Below are positions 34,571 through 36,176 of a stretch of DNA of 36,176 bases, piece by piece. The stretch is from contig JAITHL010000169.1 in NCBI GenBank assembly GCA_031279975.1, positions 1 to 36,176 of the forward strand, given 5' to 3'. Within the stretch, counting starts at the first letter, position 1; every line of letters begins with the position of its first letter. Below the pieces are notes generated by a model, which saw only the letters and a list, made by a program, of their open reading frames with translations, was not told the DNA's origin and ran no database searches. The position numbers and the translations under genes are program-made. The stretch is from Treponema sp. (lineage in GTDB: Bacteria; Spirochaetota; Spirochaetia; Treponematales; Breznakiellaceae).

Positions 34571-35556
34571 CAAGCGCCCTCCCGGCGCTTCGATTCCACC
34601 GGCACGGAATGGAGTATGCCCTCCAGGGGCGTTTCCGGCGGTATGGCGGGGTCCCGGGTAACAATACGGTGGGCCATGGCGGGGATAAAGGTCTCTTTAA
34701 CCAGATCAACCGGCACATAGTCCAGCCCCCGGCACAGGGCAAGGGAGCGGACCAGCCGGGATATCCGCACGCCCGCGCGGGGGCTGGCCGGAATTTCTAT
34801 ATCAGGATGGACCCTCGTCTGCCGAACGCAGTCCACCAGGTATGCGCCCACATCGGGATGCAGATGCACCTGGTCCACCAGCTTTTTCCAGCGGATAAGG
34901 TCGGCGCTGCTGATCACGCTGGTAAAGGCGTCCCATGCGTCCGTTCTGCCATGCTGTTCAATAATAGCGCGCTCATCCTCCGCCGAAGGGTAGCCCAGGG
35001 AAAGGCGTATCATAAACCGGTCGAGCTGCGGCACCGGCAGGGGAAACAGGTGCACCCCCCGGAGGTTCATGGTGGCGATGATGAAAAAGGGGTCCCGCAG
35101 GGGATACAGCTTCCCTTCTATAGTAACGCTCTGTTCTTCCATCACCTGGAGGAAACTCCCCTGGGTTTTAGGGGTAAGCAGGTTAATCTCATCGCAAAGC
35201 ACAAAATGGGCAAACACCGGCCCCTTGTTAAAGATCAGTTCCCCCGAATGGCCGATGAAACGGTTATACCCCAGAATATCCTGGGGGAGCAGGTCAACCG
35301 TACACTGGATACGGTTAAACCCCTCCATCTTGACCTCCCCTCCCCCGGCTGTCATATCCTCCGGCCGCCAGCGGATAGACTGGGCCAAAGCCCGGGCCAG
35401 GGAGGTCTTCCCCACCCCGTGGGAATCGGCAAGAATGACATGCCCTCCGGCAATCTGGGCGGCAATAATGTACTCCAGCTTTTTGGTATCAACGGAAATA
35501 ATCTTTTTGATGTTCTGTATCAGCAGATCGATAGACTGTTTTACCTCGGCTTCCAT
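34570..35556 (-). CDS. MoxR-type AAA+ ATPase
   Basis: 328 aa chaperone-like ATPase. The P-loop (residues 44-51) reads DSHGVGKT where most MoxR proteins have GVPGLGKT: the first Gly and the Pro are replaced. Walker B is CDEINLL (Asp122, Glu123), sensor 1 is Asn164 (ATMN), and the arginine-finger motif QLDRF is at 177-181. FNRIQCTVDLLPQDILG is the family standard. The usual EINRAPPKTQ is EINLLTPKTQ. It heads the operon; such ATPases prime partner proteins, which here would be the DUF58 and transglutaminase products. Confidence 0.9.
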   Translation of the reverse strand: MEAEVKQSIDLLIQNIKKIISVDTKKLEYIIAAQIAGGHVILADSHGVGKTSLARALAQSIRWRPEDMTAGGGEVKMEGFNRIQCTVDLLPQDILGYNRFIGHSGELIFNKGPVFAHFVLCDEINLLTPKTQGSFLQVMEEQSVTIEGKLYPLRDPFFIIATMNLRGVHLFPLPVPQLDRFMIRLSLGYPSAEDERAIIEQHGRTDAWDAFTSVISSADLIRWKKLVDQVHLHPDVGAYLVDCVRQTRVHPDIEIPASPRAGVRISRLVRSLALCRGLDYVPVDLVKETFIPAMAHRIVTRDPAIPPETPLEGILHSVPVESKRREGA

Positions 35557-35562
35557 GGCCCC

Positions 35563-35591
35563 ATCTTAACGAAAAACCGGCATGGGGGCAA
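35563..35591 (-). promoter_or_regulatory. Possible promoter of the MoxR operon
   Basis: Minus-strand TTGCCC, 17-nt spacer, TAAGAT. The -10 ends only 6 bases ahead of the MoxR ATG, so transcription would begin at or near the start codon (leaderless). The weak ribosome site (AAGATGGGG) overlaps the -10. Confidence 0.35.
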
Positions 35592-35608
35592 GAACCGCCG
35601 GGGCGTAT

Positions 35609-35657
35609 AAAAAACGAGCAGCCCCCCAGGAGGAAGGGGCTGCCTTCAGTTTTTTTT
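35609..35657. terminator. Bidirectional terminator
   Basis: GCAGCCCC (35618-35625) and GGGGCTGC (35636-35643) form an 8-bp stem with a 10-nt loop. Eight T follow six bases later on the plus strand, and six A precede it (T-run on the minus strand), so it can stop transcription from either side. It shields the MoxR operon from a minus-strand gene beyond the window. Confidence 0.85.
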
Positions 35658-35825
35658 AAATGCGATACTTTTTTAACTCATACCATTTTTACTTCATCCG
35701 CTGACTTTTTTACCTAACAACTTTTTGAAATAGCCGTCGCATGGTTCTAAATAGAGTATCCGCCATGCCGGTAAAACCATACTACACCCAAAAGAATGAA
35801 TATGAACATTATTTTTAAAAAATTT
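35658..35825. other. AT-rich non-coding stretch
   Basis: No gene supported. A minus-strand frame at 35694-35780 (28 codons, WRILYLEPCDGYFKKLLGKK) has no ribosome site. Nothing else recognisable. Confidence 0.4.
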
Positions 35826-36077
35826 TAGGGAAGCGCTGGTTAAAAAAGCCTTATCAAAAGGGACCGCGGATTAACGCGGATTTTCACGGATTACCACGGA
35901 TTTTGTTACCGGTTAATCAGCGGCTATCAGCGGTTATCAGTGTAATCAGCGGTTAATAGCGGACCTGGTTAAAAAAGCATTATCAAACGGATTTTGTTAC
36001 CGGAAATCAGCGGTAATCAGCGGGCCTTGTTAAAAAGTCTGAATTAACCAGCGCTGCCCTAGGGAAGCACTGATTAA
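35826..36077. repeat. AATCAGCGG repeat element with inverted ends
   Basis: Outer inverted repeats at 35826-35843 (TAGGGAAGCGCTGGTTAA) and 36044-36061 match at 17 of 18 positions. Inside, CTGGTTAAAAAAGC occurs at 35836 and 35965, CGGATTTTGTTACCGG at 35897-35912 and 35988-36003, and AATCAGCGG many times, so about 130 bases are duplicated. The right end continues into a near-palindrome to 36077. The unit resembles the AATCAGCGTT repeats at 1775-1862. No coding capacity. Confidence 0.7.
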
Positions 36078-36176
36078 ATGGGATTTTCAGCGGGGCTGTA
36101 TTTTTTGCGGGGGGAGTACCGGCTGAAAAGCGGCAACCCGCCCGTCTCCGGCCCTCCTCCGGCATCATTCCGGGCG

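Noticed and set aside
35860-36040. CRISPR-like series of AATCAGCGG repeats
   Set aside because: Repeat units are short (about 9-16 bases), irregularly spaced and degenerate, with no unique spacers of constant length and no cas genes.

Overview
The window looks like a chromosomal segment of a spirochaete of the Treponema lineage, probably one of the higher-GC gut (termite-type) treponemes. This is inferred from three things: gene order (tuf heading the S10 cluster, secY followed directly by rpmJ, and rpoA-rplQ followed by a small zinc-ribbon gene); several lipoproteins with short, relaxed lipoboxes and Listeria/Bacteroides-type or Ig-like repeats; and a CHASE2-adenylate cyclase. No species call can be proved without a search.

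Layout. 1-918: 3' part of a surface protein with InlB-type repeats (+). 919-1865: a repeat-rich non-coding stretch with perfect hairpins, a frameshifted ORF remnant and an IS30-like transposase stub. 1866-18679 (-): the translation super-cluster, read right to left: rpsL-rpsG, a 589-bp spacer, tuf, rpsJ, rplC-D-W-B, rpsS, rplV, rpsC, rplP, rpmC, rpsQ, rplN, rplX, rplE, rpsN, rpsH, rplF, rplR, rpsE, rpmD, rplO, secY, then (behind its own promoter) rpmJ, rpsM, rpsK, rpsD, rpoA, rplQ and a 60-aa zinc-ribbon protein. 18680-18975: str promoter with a T15 spacer, plus an array of 10-11 bp hairpins. 18976-22545 (-): two-gene lipoprotein operon (six Ig-like repeats; then a BspA-type LRR protein) behind a near-consensus promoter and a leader hairpin.

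22947-24185 (+): a divergent dicarboxylate/amino-acid symporter relative. 24186-25711: small lipoprotein, poorly supported ORFs and a 177-bp element with 20-bp terminal inverted repeats. 25712-28459 (-): CHASE2-class III adenylate cyclase. 28460-28887: remnant of an insertion sequence carrying the same terminal repeat, plus a second copy of the hairpin module seen near position 1300. 28888-35556 (-): a tightly coupled operon MoxR ATPase - DUF58 - membrane transglutaminase - beta-propeller lipoprotein, followed by a Nudix hydrolase. 35557-36176: bidirectional terminator and a repeat element made of AATCAGCGG-like units.

How it fits together. The centre is housekeeping (ribosome, Sec translocon, RNA polymerase alpha, EF-Tu). 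The flanks are cell-envelope genes: secreted repeat proteins, lipoproteins, a periplasmic-facing signalling cyclase and the MoxR/DUF58/transglutaminase cassette. The most unusual signal is non-coding: several families of near-perfect hairpins whose stems differ in sequence but stay paired and whose loops are conserved (AACCG, or 3-nt loops). They sit between operons, and one lies inside the leader of the lipoprotein operon.
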